From: Cybelea sp963824595 | GTDB lineage: Bacteria; Vulcanimicrobiota; Vulcanimicrobiia; Vulcanimicrobiales; Vulcanimicrobiaceae | Direction: 5' to 3' | Length of the DNA stretch: 64,000 nucleotides | NCBI GenBank assembly: GCA_963824595.1 | Contig: CAWGPY010000010.1 | Span: 128,883 to 192,882, forward strand | In this document: positions 9,305 through 18,172 of the stretch, piece by piece | How the letters are laid out: each line of letters begins with the position of its first letter | How positions within the stretch are numbered: the stretch's first letter is position 1 | Notes under the pieces: model-generated | What the model saw: only the letters and a program-made list of their open reading frames with translations | The model's database searches: none | Told to the model about the DNA's origin: nothing | Program-made: the position numbers and the translations under genes

Positions 9305-9847
9305 ATGAAACGAATCTGCGTCTTCTGCGGCTCGCACGCCGGCCGCGACGAATCGTACGCGCGCGTCGCGCGCGACGCCGCGGAGCGCATCGTCGCCGCA
9401 GGCTACGGCATCGTCTACGGCGGCGGGAGCATCGGGCTGATGGGCGTCGTGGCCGACGCCGGCATGGCCTGCGGCGGCAACGTGATCGGCGTGATTCCCG
9501 AGGCGCTGACGCGCAGCGAGATCGCGCACCGCGGCCTCTCCGAGCTGCACGTCGTGGGGAGCATGCACGAGCGCAAGGCGCTGATGGCCAAGATGAGCGA
9601 CGCGTTCGTCGCGCTGCCCGGCGGCTACGGAACCATGGACGAGTTCTGCGAGATGCTCACGTGGCGGCAGTTGCGCCTCAACGACAAGCCGGTAGGGTTG
9701 GTCAATCATCGCGGGTACTACGATTCGCTCTTGGCGCTGTTCGACACCATGGTGCGCGAGGGATTTCTCGACGAGCGTACGCGGCGGCTGTTCGCCGACG
9801 CTCCGACCACCGAAGAGCTCTTGAAGACGATGCGGCTACTCGAATAG
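9305..9847 (+). CDS. LOG family protein (TIGR00730), nucleotide 5'-monophosphate phosphoribohydrolase
   Basis: 180 residues, typical for the family. The nucleotide-binding YGGGSIGLMG and catalytic PGGYGTMDE motifs are both intact, the latter carrying the Arg/Glu pair region used to hydrolyse the N-glycosidic bond of nucleoside 5'-monophosphates. In plants LOG releases cytokinin bases; in most bacteria the role is nucleotide housekeeping. The last 12 bases overlap the end of the convergent 2-oxoglutarate dehydrogenase gene. Confidence 0.9.
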   Translation: MKRICVFCGSHAGRDESYARVARDAAERIVAAGYGIVYGGGSIGLMGVVADAGMACGGNVIGVIPEALTRSEIAHRGLSELHVVGSMHERKALMAKMSDAFVALPGGYGTMDEFCEMLTWRQLRLNDKPVGLVNHRGYYDSLLALFDTMVREGFLDERTRRLFADAPTTEELLKTMRLLE

Positions 9848-12403
9848 CGCCGCGCCGAGAATTCGCTCCTGCTCGACGGCGTGCTGACCGGCGTAGCCTT
9901 CGCTGGGGCTCGCGCGGTAGCCCCGCCCGATGTACTCGATGTCGAACCAGTCGCGCTTGCCTTCCAGCAGGCGGCGCCGGACGAAGGCGCGCGCGCCCAT
10001 GTTCTTCGGCTCCTCCTGCACCCACACGATCTTCTTGAGGTTCGGGTAGCCGCCGATCACGCGGTTGATGTCGGCGACGGGCAGCGGGGCCAGCAGCTCG
10101 ATGCGTGCGATCGCGGTGCGCTCGAGCGCCGCGTACGACGCGTGACCCACCAGGTCGTGGTAGATCTTGCCGCTGCACAGGATCAGGCGCTCGATCCGGC
10201 CGCGGTCGAGCGCGCGCGGATCGTCGATCACCGGCATGAACGTGCCGCCGGCCATCTCGTCGAGCGTTCCGGCGGCGCTCTCGGCGCGCAGCAGCGACTT
10301 CGGCGTCATGACGACGAGCGGCACCGCGATGGGCGAACGCGCCTGCATGCGCAAGAGATGATAGTAGTTTCCGGCCTCCGACGGAGCCGCGACGCGCAGG
10401 TTGCCTTCCGCGACGAGCTGCAGGAAGCGCTCGAGCCGCGCGCTCGAATGCTCGGGGCCGCCGCCCTCGTAACCGTGCGGCAGCAGCAGCGTGAGCCGTG
10501 ACGTCTGTCCCCACTTCGCCTGCCCCGCGGCGACGAACTGATCCACGATGATCTCGGCGCCGTTGAAGAAGTCGCCGTACTGGGCCTCCCAGAGCACGAG
10601 CGCGCCCGGCTCCTGGGTGGAGTACCCGTACTCGAAGCCCATGCACGCGTACTCCGAGAGCGGGCTGTTGCGGATCTCGAACGAGCGCTGCGTCTCCGTG
10701 ACGTGCTGCAGCGGAATCCAGACCGCGTTCGTGACCGGATCGTGGAAGACGGCGTGACGGTGGCTGAACGTGCCGCGTTCGGTGTCCTGTCCGGTGAGCC
10801 GGATCGGCGTGCCCGTCGCCAGCAGCGACGCGAACGCGAGCGACTCCGCGGCGCCCCAGTCGACGATGCCTTTCTCGGCGATCGTGGCGGTGCGCCGCTC
10901 GAACTGGCCGCGCAGCTTGCGGTTGAGCGTGAACCCGGGCGGCACGTCGGTCAGCGCGCGGCTCCACTCGACGAGCGTCGCACGCTCCACCGGCGCGACG
11001 ACCGTGCCGTCGAACGTGTTGCTGCCCGACATCTTGCGGCCTTTGATGTGCGACGCGAGCGCGCCCTTGACCGCGCGGCGCGCCTCCTGTAATCGCTCCG
11101 TCGTCTCCTCGACCATCGCGCGCGCGCGCTCGGCCGTGATGACGCCTTCGTTGATGAGTTTGTTGGCGAAGAGCTCGCGAACCGTCGGATGACTCTTGAT
11201 GCGCTCCGCCGGCACCGGCTGCGTGTAGGCCGGTTCGTCTTGCTCGTTGTGTCCGAACCGGCGGTAGCCGATGAGGTCGAGGAGCGCGTCGCGTCCGAAC
11301 GCGCGCCGGAAGTCGATGGCCAGGTGCACGGCGGCGATGCACGCGTCAACGTCGTCGGCGTTGACGTGCACGATGGGAACGTCGAAGCCCTTGGCCAAGT
11401 CCGACGCGTAGCGCGTCGAGCGTCCGTCGCCGGGATCGGTGGTGAACCCGATTTGGTTGTTGGCGATGAGGTGGATGGTGCCGCCCGTCTCGTAGCCGGG
11501 CAGCGATTGCATGTTGAAGACCTCGGAGACGATGCCCTGGCCCGTGAACGCCGCGTCGCCGTGAATCAGGATCGGCACCGCGCGCTTGCGGTCGAGCGTC
11601 GGGATGCCGTGCGCCGTGTCGGTCTGCAGCGCGCGCGCGCTGCCCTCGACCACCGGATCCACCGCCTCGAGATGGCTCGGATTGTGCGCCAGCGTCACGT
11701 CGATCGTCTTGCCCTTCGACGTGGTGAACGTGCCGGTCGCGCCGTGGTGATACTTGACGTCGCCCATCACGTCGTCGTCGCCCAGGTTGCCGCGGTACTG
11801 CGCGGCCTCGAACTCGCTCATCGCCTCTTCGTAGGGCAGGTTGACGACGTGCGCGATCACGTTGAGCCGCCCGCGGTGCGCCATCCCGAGCACGGCGTCG
11901 GCAACGCCGTCGTCGGCGAGCATGTCGAGCATCTCTTCGAGCATCGGCACCATCACGTCGAGGCCCTCGCCCGAGAACGTCTTCTGGCCGAGGAACGTCT
12001 TGCGCACGTAACGATCGAACGACTCGACCTGCGTCAGGCGCTCGAGGAAGTCGATCTGCCGCTGCGGCGAGAGCTTCACCTTGTTGCGCCCCGACTCGAT
12101 GTAGTCGCGCAGCCACACGCGCTGATTGGCGTTGGAGATGTGCTCGATTTCGTACGCGATCGTCGAGCTGTACGTTTCCTTCAGGCGCGGCAAGACGTCG
12201 GCGAGCGTGTTGCCGGGAACCTTCACGCGCAGCACCGACGCCGGAATCGCGCTCTGCAGCGCGGGCGTCAGGCCGTACGTCTGCGGCTCGAGCGACGGAT
12301 CGCCGACCGGCTCCGCGCCGAGAGGATCGAGGTGCGCGGCCAGATGGCCGTGACGGCGGTATGCGGAGACGATCGCCATGCCGGCCGCGACGGCGCGCAG
12401 CAT
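9836..12403 (-). CDS. 2-oxoglutarate dehydrogenase E1 part of a lipoyl-E2-E1 fusion (Kgd/SucA type)
   Basis: Thiamine-diphosphate E1 that decarboxylates 2-oxoglutarate in the TCA cycle. Conserved landmarks are present in order: YRRHGHLAAHLDPL, GMAHRGRLNVIAHV, NPSHLEAVDP, GDAAFTGQGIV, NNQIGFTT and RFGHNEQDEPAYTQP. The frame stays open upstream of the first ATG (12403) and a plausible linker (GASAPAPSDEM) continues to about 12,440. There it meets the end of the E2 domain in another frame. In Kgd/OdhA proteins E2 and E1 are one polypeptide with this same spacing, so I infer one gene broken by a single extra base near 12,433-12,442. If the break is real, translation could restart at ATG 12403 or 12364. 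Confidence 0.88.
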   Translation of the reverse strand: MLRAVAAGMAIVSAYRRHGHLAAHLDPLGAEPVGDPSLEPQTYGLTPALQSAIPASVLRVKVPGNTLADVLPRLKETYSSTIAYEIEHISNANQRVWLRDYIESGRNKVKLSPQRQIDFLERLTQVESFDRYVRKTFLGQKTFSGEGLDVMVPMLEEMLDMLADDGVADAVLGMAHRGRLNVIAHVVNLPYEEAMSEFEAAQYRGNLGDDDVMGDVKYHHGATGTFTTSKGKTIDVTLAHNPSHLEAVDPVVEGSARALQTDTAHGIPTLDRKRAVPILIHGDAAFTGQGIVSEVFNMQSLPGYETGGTIHLIANNQIGFTTDPGDGRSTRYASDLAKGFDVPIVHVNADDVDACIAAVHLAIDFRRAFGRDALLDLIGYRRFGHNEQDEPAYTQPVPAERIKSHPTVRELFANKLINEGVITAERARAMVEETTERLQEARRAVKGALASHIKGRKMSGSNTFDGTVVAPVERATLVEWSRALTDVPPGFTLNRKLRGQFERRTATIAEKGIVDWGAAESLAFASLLATGTPIRLTGQDTERGTFSHRHAVFHDPVTNAVWIPLQHVTETQRSFEIRNSPLSEYACMGFEYGYSTQEPGALVLWEAQYGDFFNGAEIIVDQFVAAGQAKWGQTSRLTLLLPHGYEGGGPEHSSARLERFLQLVAEGNLRVAAPSEAGNYYHLLRMQARSPIAVPLVVMTPKSLLRAESAAGTLDEMAGGTFMPVIDDPRALDRGRIERLILCSGKIYHDLVGHASYAALERTAIARIELLAPLPVADINRVIGGYPNLKKIVWVQEEPKNMGARAFVRRRLLEGKRDWFDIEYIGRGYRASPSEGYAGQHAVEQERILGAALFE

Positions 12404-12433
12404 CTCGTCCGACGGCGCGGGCGCCGAAGCGCC

Positions 12434-13793
12434 GACTGGGAGCGAGCGCGACTTGGGGCGACGCCGCGGCCTGCAGCCCGAGCGACGCGAAGATCGCCTC
12501 GTAGAATCCGTCCTTGCCCTGCAACAGCTCGTCGACGCGGCGCAGATACTCGCCCGACTGGGCGCCTTGAATCACGCGGTGATCGTACGTGCTGGTGATC
12601 TGCATCACGCGCGAGACGCCGAGCAGCCGCAGCGACTGTTCGTTCGCGCTCGAGAAGCCGGGCGGATAGCCGATCGCGCCGGTCGCGAGGATCGCGCCCT
12701 GCCCGAGCATGAGGCGCGGCACCGACGCGACCGTGCCGATGCCGCCGGGGTTGGTCAGCGTGAACGATGCGCCTTGCAGATCGCCGGCGGTCAGCTTGCC
12801 GTCGCGCGCCGCGGCGACGAGTTCTTCGTAGCGCGCGCGAAACGCGGCGAAGTCGAGCGTATCGGCGTTGCGGATCACCGGCACGAGCAGCGAGCGCGAG
12901 CCGTCCTTGCGCTCGGTGTCGACCGCGAGCCCCAGATGGACGCCGGGCTCGAGGCGCGCGGGCGCGCCGGCATCGTCGCGCCGGAACGAGTACGTGACGA
13001 ACGGCATCTCCTGCGCCGCGCGAACCAGCGCGTAGGCGATCACGTGCGTAAACGAGATGCGTTCGGCGCGTCCGGTGGCGCGCACCGCGCCGTTGAGCTC
13101 TTTGCGCCGCGCGTCGAGCACGTCGACCTGCACGGAGCGGAAGCTCGTGGCGGTTGGAATCGTGAGGCTCGTCTCCATGTAACCGGCGAGCGCGGCCGCG
13201 GGACCCTTGAGCCGCGTCAGCGCGGCGCCGGGCGGAATGGGAGGCACCGGCGGAGCCGGCGCGGCGGACGTGCGCCGAGCGCCGTCGCCGGCCGCGAGCA
13301 CGTCGGAGCGCAGGATCAAGCCGTCGGGCCCGGAGCCGCGCACGAGTTTCAGGTCAATGCCCAGCCGCTCGGCCATCCGGCGAGCGGGCGCGTCGGCGAG
13401 GCCGGCCGACGAACCGTCGCCCCGCGCGGCCGACGGCTTGGGAGCCGGCGGCGCCGCCGCGGGCGCGCCGTTCCCCGCGGCGGCCGGCGCCGGCGGGCCG
13501 CCCGTTTGCGCGGCGGGTTTGGCGCCTTCGGTTTTCGACGTGTCAATCTCGGCGAGCACGGTTCCGACGGCAACGGCCTCGCCCTCGCGCGCGTGGATCG
13601 CGGTCACCACGCCCGACGCCGGCGCCGGCACCTCGACGTCAACCTTATCGGTGGTCACCTCGACCAATGCGTCGCCCTCGGCGACGTAGTCGCCGGCGTT
13701 CTTCCGCCACTCGACGATCGAGCCTTCGGTTACCGATTCTCCCATCTCCGGGAGGGTGACGCTGACGAGGGTCTCTTCCAAAGCAGTCTTCAT
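12434..13793 (-). CDS. Lipoyl, peripheral-subunit-binding and E2 succinyltransferase part of the same 2-oxoglutarate dehydrogenase fusion
   Basis: From the N-terminus: a lipoyl domain (residues about 8-82, lipoyl lysine Lys50 in TTDKVDVEV), an Ala/Pro linker, a peripheral subunit-binding domain (ADAPARRMAERLGIDL), another linker, and an E2 catalytic domain ending YLRRVDELLQGKDGFYEAIF. The usual HRxxDG catalytic motif reads HRVIQG, with Gln for Asp, as in Kgd-type E2 domains. Mycobacterial Kgd lacks a lipoyl domain, so this version is more complete. After about residue 452 the frame leaves homology, although it stays open to 11,346 in a non-coding frame. The extra base lies in GCTCCCAGT of the coding strand. 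Confidence 0.85.
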
Positions 13794-13843
13794 CTTACTC
13801 GGGCGCGGTGCCGGGGCCTACGACTCCTCCGCGGGCGGGCGGC

Positions 13844-14647
13844 CTAAAAGTAACGCGCCGGAAGCGCTCGCATCCGCTCGACCGCGCCGCGGACAAACCT
13901 GGGCCGCGGATGCTGCAGCACGTACGCGGCGACGTCGTAGGCCTGTTCGAGCGTCAGCGAGCCGGGAGCGTCGAGCGGCATGTTGTATTTCACGAAGCCG
14001 GTCATTCGCTCGATGTGCGCCATGCCGGCGCCCGCGTTGAACGAGCGGCTTCCCCACAGCGGCGGAAAGACGCCCGAGACGCCCCTGCCGCTGGCGCGAT
14101 GGCACTCGGCGCACTTCGCGGCGTAGAGCGCCGCGCCGCGCGCGACGCTCGGCGACGCGCTCGGCACCGGCTCGAGATACGAATCGCCGGCGGAATGCGG
14201 CGCGCCCACGGGGGTGTCGCGCGATAGCCACGCGATGTACGCTACGATCGCGATCATCTGCTTGCTCGAATAACCGGGCACCCGGCCGTTCATGCTGTAG
14301 AGGAAACACTCCGCGATGCGGTCCTGCAGTGCGATGACGCGGTGCGCGCGCGCGTTCCACTGCGGAAACCGCGCGTACGTGCCGATGAAGCTGCCGCCGC
14401 GCAGCCGCGTGCCGCCCGCGACGTGACAGTCGGCGCACGTCAGGTCCGCTCGCACGTAGGACTTCATCAGCACGTTGGTCTTCGTGAGCAGCGCGCGGCC
14501 GTAGACGATCGAGTCGCCGACGGGCCCGCTGGGGAGCGCCTGCGGATCGTACAGCTGCGCGCCGCGGTGCGTCGTGCCGCCCGCGCACGCGCCGAGCGCG
14601 AGCGCGGCGACTGCGCCGGCGACGGCGAGAGCGGTTCGAACGTGCAT
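13844..14647 (-). CDS. Dihaem cytochrome c, thiosulfate dehydrogenase (TsdA)-like lipoprotein
   Basis: 267 residues with a lipobox ending at Cys21 (LGAC), so a membrane-anchored periplasmic protein. Two haem-binding motifs are seen, CADCH at 71-75 and CAECH at 179-183. Between them Cys114 lies in RIAECFLYSMNGR, resembling the segment that supplies the axial cysteine ligand of haem 1 in TsdA. TsdA joins two thiosulfates to tetrathionate, passing electrons to the respiratory chain; the reverse reaction is also known. The next gene downstream encodes an exported DsrE-like protein, supporting a sulfur-compound role. The exact reaction is inferred. Confidence 0.78.
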   Translation of the reverse strand: MHVRTALAVAGAVAALALGACAGGTTHRGAQLYDPQALPSGPVGDSIVYGRALLTKTNVLMKSYVRADLTCADCHVAGGTRLRGGSFIGTYARFPQWNARAHRVIALQDRIAECFLYSMNGRVPGYSSKQMIAIVAYIAWLSRDTPVGAPHSAGDSYLEPVPSASPSVARGAALYAAKCAECHRASGRGVSGVFPPLWGSRSFNAGAGMAHIERMTGFVKYNMPLDAPGSLTLEQAYDVAAYVLQHPRPRFVRGAVERMRALPARYF

Positions 14648-14660
14648 GGCGTCTCCCGAC

Positions 14661-15362
14661 CTAGAGCGGCGTGAGATACGCGTAGCGATAGCGCGACTGG
14701 AGCACGGCGAGCGTCGCCACCATCGAGGGCACGACGATCGCGCCGGGGATCACGTGCAGCAGGATGTCGGCGGCGACGTCGCCGGCCGAGGCGCCCGCCG
14801 GCGCGAAGCCCAGTTTGACGAGCGCGCGCGCCTGCTCTTCGACGGCCGTGTGACACGTCAGCACGATCAGCCCGCGGCGCTGCAGCATCGCGATCGACGC
14901 GTCTTGATACATGCCGCGGTCGTCGTCGGGATCGGCGTTCGGATCGTACGGCGCGCGCGCGGCCAAGAACTGATTCGACGTCATCGGTTTGCCGGCGGCG
15001 TCGTCGATCTTGAGGAACTCGCCGATGCGATACGCCTGCCACACGTGGTCGGCGTACCCGTACGCGGCCGAGGGGCCGTGCCCGGCGAGGGCGATCGCGA
15101 TGTCGTCCGCCGCGTAGCCGAAGCCGAACTGCAGCCCGTTGAACGAGTTCTTGATGCTGCCCAGCACCGCGGGTATGAAGGTCGTGGCTTCGTACACCTG
15201 GCGGATGCCGGCCGCGCGGCCGACGATCGCGGCGAACCCCGCCTCGTCGAAGTCGGCGCGCCGCTCGACGCGGTGCGTGCCGCCGGGAATCGTCGCCCCG
15301 CTCGCCGCGCCGGTTGCGGCCGCGAGCGTCGCCGAGCTGGCCAAGAAGCGGCGCCGGTTCAT
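14661..15362 (-). CDS. Exported DsrE/DsrF-like protein with twin-arginine-type leader, 233 aa
   Basis: The chosen ATG gives MNRRRFLASSATLAAATGA, a Tat-like signal with an RRRF core. The mature domain ends IPGAIVVPSMVATLAVLQSR, matching the end of DsrE-fold proteins (VPSxxxxLxxLQxxGYAY), and has a cysteine in LIVLTCHTAVEE at the position of the usual DsrE active cysteine. An open frame continues further upstream but is antisense to the divergent hydrolase, so the internal start is preferred. It lies upstream of the TsdA-like cytochrome on the same strand, separated by 13 bases, so the two are probably co-transcribed and may handle sulfur compounds in the periplasm. Confidence 0.68.
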   Translation of the reverse strand: MNRRRFLASSATLAAATGAASGATIPGGTHRVERRADFDEAGFAAIVGRAAGIRQVYEATTFIPAVLGSIKNSFNGLQFGFGYAADDIAIALAGHGPSAAYGYADHVWQAYRIGEFLKIDDAAGKPMTSNQFLAARAPYDPNADPDDDRGMYQDASIAMLQRRGLIVLTCHTAVEEQARALVKLGFAPAGASAGDVAADILLHVIPGAIVVPSMVATLAVLQSRYRYAYLTPL

Positions 15363-15459
15363 CGAGCGGTTTTTCGCCGAGCTCGCCGCCGCGGTCCCCT
15401 CGCGAAGGGGCAAACAGCCGTTCGAGGATTTCGCTCCGGACGGGTGCAACGTCGAGGCG

Positions 15460-16323
15460 ATGGGCACGCGGCAGATCGACCCCACCGAGGTTGCGTCCGA
15501 GAACGTCAATCGCCGGGTCTTCGTCGGCATCTCCGCCGCGGCGACGCTCGGCGCGGGCGCCGCGGCCGCCGTGGCGCAAGAGCCGCTCGGGGCGCCGCAC
15601 GCTCCGCTGGTGCCCGAGAACGATCCCGCGATCGCGACCGAGCACGTGACGCTGCACCCGGCTGGCGCTCCGCTGCCGGCGTACGCCGCGTGGCCGGCCG
15701 GCGCGGGCCCGAAGACGCCGTCGGTCGTCGTGGTCATGCACGTGTGGGGCGTGGACTCCACGATCCGCGACACCGTGCGGCGCTACGCGAAGGCCGGATA
15801 CGCCGCGATCGCTCCCGACTTGTACGGTCGCTTCGGCGCGCCGAGCGGCGACGGCTCGACCGACTACACGATCTTCCGCCCGTACGCGCAGAAGCTGGAT
15901 CGCGCGGAGTACGTCGGCGACCTGCGCGCGGGGGCGCAGTGGCTCGAGACGAAGTTTCCCGGCACCACGACCGGCATCACGGGCTTCTGCATGGGCGGCC
16001 GGATCGCGCTGCTGACGGCGATCGACGCAAGCGACGCCTTCGTCGCCGTCGCGCCCTTCTACGGTCCGCTCAACGACGTCGACCCGAAGGCGATGCGCGT
16101 TCCCGTGTGCGGCAGCTACGGCGGTCGCGACAAAGGCATTCCGGTTGACGAGGTGCGCGCGTTCGCCGCGGCGCTGACGGTGCCCAACGATATCAAGATC
16201 TACGACGAGGCCGGGCACGCGTTCTTCGACGACACGCGGCCGTCGTACGTCGCTTCGGCCGCGGCCGACGCGTGGAAGCGCGTGCTGGCGTTCTTCGCGC
16301 AGTACCTGCGAGCGGCGTCGTGA
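15460..16323 (+). CDS. Dienelactone hydrolase family protein with signal peptide
   Basis: 287 residues. A hydrophobic segment after NRRVFVG near residues 19-40 looks like a Tat-type or Sec leader. The cysteine nucleophile is Cys177 in GFCMGGR, with the acid in GGRDKG and histidine in AGHAFFDD, the classical DLH triad order. It hydrolyses lactones or esters; the specific substrate is unknown. ATG 15460 is chosen because the divergent gene starts at 15362, leaving a 97-base promoter region. Its TGA overlaps the GTG start of rmuC (GTGA). Confidence 0.85.
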   Translation: MGTRQIDPTEVASENVNRRVFVGISAAATLGAGAAAAVAQEPLGAPHAPLVPENDPAIATEHVTLHPAGAPLPAYAAWPAGAGPKTPSVVVVMHVWGVDSTIRDTVRRYAKAGYAAIAPDLYGRFGAPSGDGSTDYTIFRPYAQKLDRAEYVGDLRAGAQWLETKFPGTTTGITGFCMGGRIALLTAIDASDAFVAVAPFYGPLNDVDPKAMRVPVCGSYGGRDKGIPVDEVRAFAAALTVPNDIKIYDEAGHAFFDDTRPSYVASAAADAWKRVLAFFAQYLRAAS

Positions 16324-17492
16324 ACGTCGTCGAGGCGCTGGCGCTCTTCCTCTTCGGCGGCGCGCTGGGCGCGGCAATCGTCTGGCTCGCGACGCGCTCC
16401 GAGAAGGCGGCGCTGAACGCCGCGGTCGAGCAGGCCCGCGACGCGGGCGAGAAGGCGGTCGAGTCGCTCGTCGAGCGCGCGAAGAACGAGCTGCGCGACG
16501 CGACGGCGACGCGCGCCGGCGAGCGCGTCGGCGAGCTGGTGACGCCGGTGGCGCAGAAGCTCGGCGAGTTCGACAAGCTGCTGGGCGAGCTGCTGGGCCG
16601 CACGAACCAGCTCGAGAACGCGACCGCGACGCTGACGACGCAGACGTCCACGCTCGTCACGGCGCTGCGCAACCCCGCGGCGCGCGGCAAGTGGGGCGAG
16701 ATGCAGCTGCGCAACGTCGTGGAGAAGGCGGGGATGCTGCCGTACTGCGACTTCTCCGAGCAGCAGACCGTGGCGCTGGAAGAGGCGCGCATCCGCCCCG
16801 ACATGACCGTCAACCTGCCCGGCGAGCGCTTCGTCTTCGTGGATGCCAAGGCGCCGATGGACGCGATGCAGGCGGCGCTCGAGGCGGCCGACGACGACGC
16901 GCGACGCGCGCTCACGAAGCGTCACGCCCGCGCGCTGCGCGATCACGTTGACGCGCTCGCGCGGCGCGGCTATCAGACGGCGCACGGCTCCGCCGATTAC
17001 GTGGTGATGTTCGTCGCCGGCGAGGCGTTCCTCAGCTCGGCGTGCACCGAGGATCCCGCGCTGATCGAGTACGCGCTCGACAAGGGCGTGCTCGTGGCCG
17101 GCCCGCTGTCGCTGATCAGCTTACTGCGCAACTTCGCGATGGGCTGGCAGGCGCTGCGCCAGGAAGAGAACGCGAAGCGGATCGCGACGATCGGCAAAGT
17201 GCTCTACGAGCGCGCGCTGAAGTTCAGCGAGCACCTGCTCGAGATCCGCAAGCACCTCGAGCGCTCGGTCAACGCCTATAACGGCGCGGTGAGCTCGTAC
17301 GAGACGAAATTGTTGCCGCAGGGCCGCAAGCTGAAGGACGAGGCGTCGCTCGCGGGCGACGAGCTCGCCGAGATCCCGCCCATCGACGTCGTGCCCCGCG
17401 GCGTCACCGCGCTCGACGGCGGAACGGCCTCGAAGCGGCTGCCGCGTTCGCAGCAGCTCTTCGCGCAAGACGACTCAGCCTTGTCATCCTGA
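16320..17492 (+). CDS. rmuC: DNA recombination protein RmuC
   Basis: 390 residues starting at GTG 16320, which overlaps the preceding stop by four bases. An N-terminal transmembrane helix (VEALALFLFGGALGAAIVWL) is followed by a coiled-coil region and the RmuC nuclease-like core with GKWGEMQLRNVVEKAGM, FVDAKAPMDAM and FVAGEAFLSSA. RmuC limits certain recombination events and may cut DNA structures. The last residues and stop codon are contributed by a copy of the dispersed TTGTCATCCTGA repeat. Confidence 0.93.
   Translation: MNVVEALALFLFGGALGAAIVWLATRSEKAALNAAVEQARDAGEKAVESLVERAKNELRDATATRAGERVGELVTPVAQKLGEFDKLLGELLGRTNQLENATATLTTQTSTLVTALRNPAARGKWGEMQLRNVVEKAGMLPYCDFSEQQTVALEEARIRPDMTVNLPGERFVFVDAKAPMDAMQAALEAADDDARRALTKRHARALRDHVDALARRGYQTAHGSADYVVMFVAGEAFLSSACTEDPALIEYALDKGVLVAGPLSLISLLRNFAMGWQALRQEENAKRIATIGKVLYERALKFSEHLLEIRKHLERSVNAYNGAVSSYETKLLPQGRKLKDEASLAGDELAEIPPIDVVPRGVTALDGGTASKRLPRSQQLFAQDDSALSS
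17481..17492 (+). repeat. Short copy of the dispersed TTGTCATCCTGA repeat
   Basis: Exact TTGTCATCCTGA at the end of rmuC, supplying its last sense codons and stop. Only the repeat head is present. It lies between convergent genes, like two other copies (36,024 and 47,455). Confidence 0.6.
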
Positions 17493-17510
17493 TAAAAAGT
17501 TGTGCGAGGT

Positions 17511-18098
17511 TTACGGGCTCGGTGCGGGTGACGGCACCGGGGGTTCCGACTGGTCGGTTTTCCACGTCTTGAGCGCGGTGAGCGTGTTCTGCACGTGCAG
17601 CGACGGATCGAGCGACGTATAGGTGTAGATGATCGTTCCGTCGGGCGCGATCACGTAGGACGTGCGGTTCGCGTACTGCGGATGTTGCGGAAGAATCGAA
17701 TCGTACTCTTTCATCACCGTCTGGTTGGTGTCGGCGGCGACGGCGAACTTGCTGCGGCACTCGCTCACCGAGAACTTCTGCAGCTTGTCGATCGGGTCGT
17801 GCGACACGCCGATGACGGTGGCGCCCAGCGCCTTGTACTGATCGATCGCGTCGGCGAAGTCGTGCGCCTCGATCGTGCAGCCCGTGGTGAAGGCGGCGGG
17901 ATAGAAGTAGAGCACGACCGGCCCCTTCTTCAGCGCGTCCGCCAGGCTGAACGTGAACACGTCGCCGCCCTGCGACGCCTGCAGCGTGAAGTCGGGTGCC
18001 TTGCCGCCCGTCGGCAGCGCGGCGAGAGCCGGAACGGCAAGAGCCGCCGCCAGAACGAAGGCGGCGACGGTCGGCCAACGCATCGTCATTCGATTCAT
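17511..18098 (-). CDS. Exported peroxiredoxin (AhpC/TSA, BCP-like)
   Basis: 195 residues with a signal peptide ending near ALA (residue 26). The peroxidatic cysteine is Cys74 in YPAAFTTGCTIEA, and SVSECRSKF supplies a possible resolving cysteine. It reduces hydrogen peroxide and organic peroxides in the periplasm, where the electron donor would be a thioredoxin-like protein not present here. The C-terminus is Pro/Ser-rich (PPVPSPAPSP). Convergent with rmuC and divergent from the next gene over about 75 bases. Confidence 0.9.
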   Translation of the reverse strand: MNRMTMRWPTVAAFVLAAALAVPALAALPTGGKAPDFTLQASQGGDVFTFSLADALKKGPVVLYFYPAAFTTGCTIEAHDFADAIDQYKALGATVIGVSHDPIDKLQKFSVSECRSKFAVAADTNQTVMKEYDSILPQHPQYANRTSYVIAPDGTIIYTYTSLDPSLHVQNTLTALKTWKTDQSEPPVPSPAPSP

Positions 18099-18172
18099 GC
18101 GTTCGTCTTCCGCGGACCGCTGCGGCGGCCCCGCCGGACGGCGGCGTGCGCCTGCAGTGGTATCATGGCGCC

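Noticed and set aside
11346..12433. Extension of the E2 frame to 11,346 as real protein
   Set aside because: The frame stays open but becomes Arg-rich without homology, while the E1 protein is clearly encoded in the neighbouring frame.
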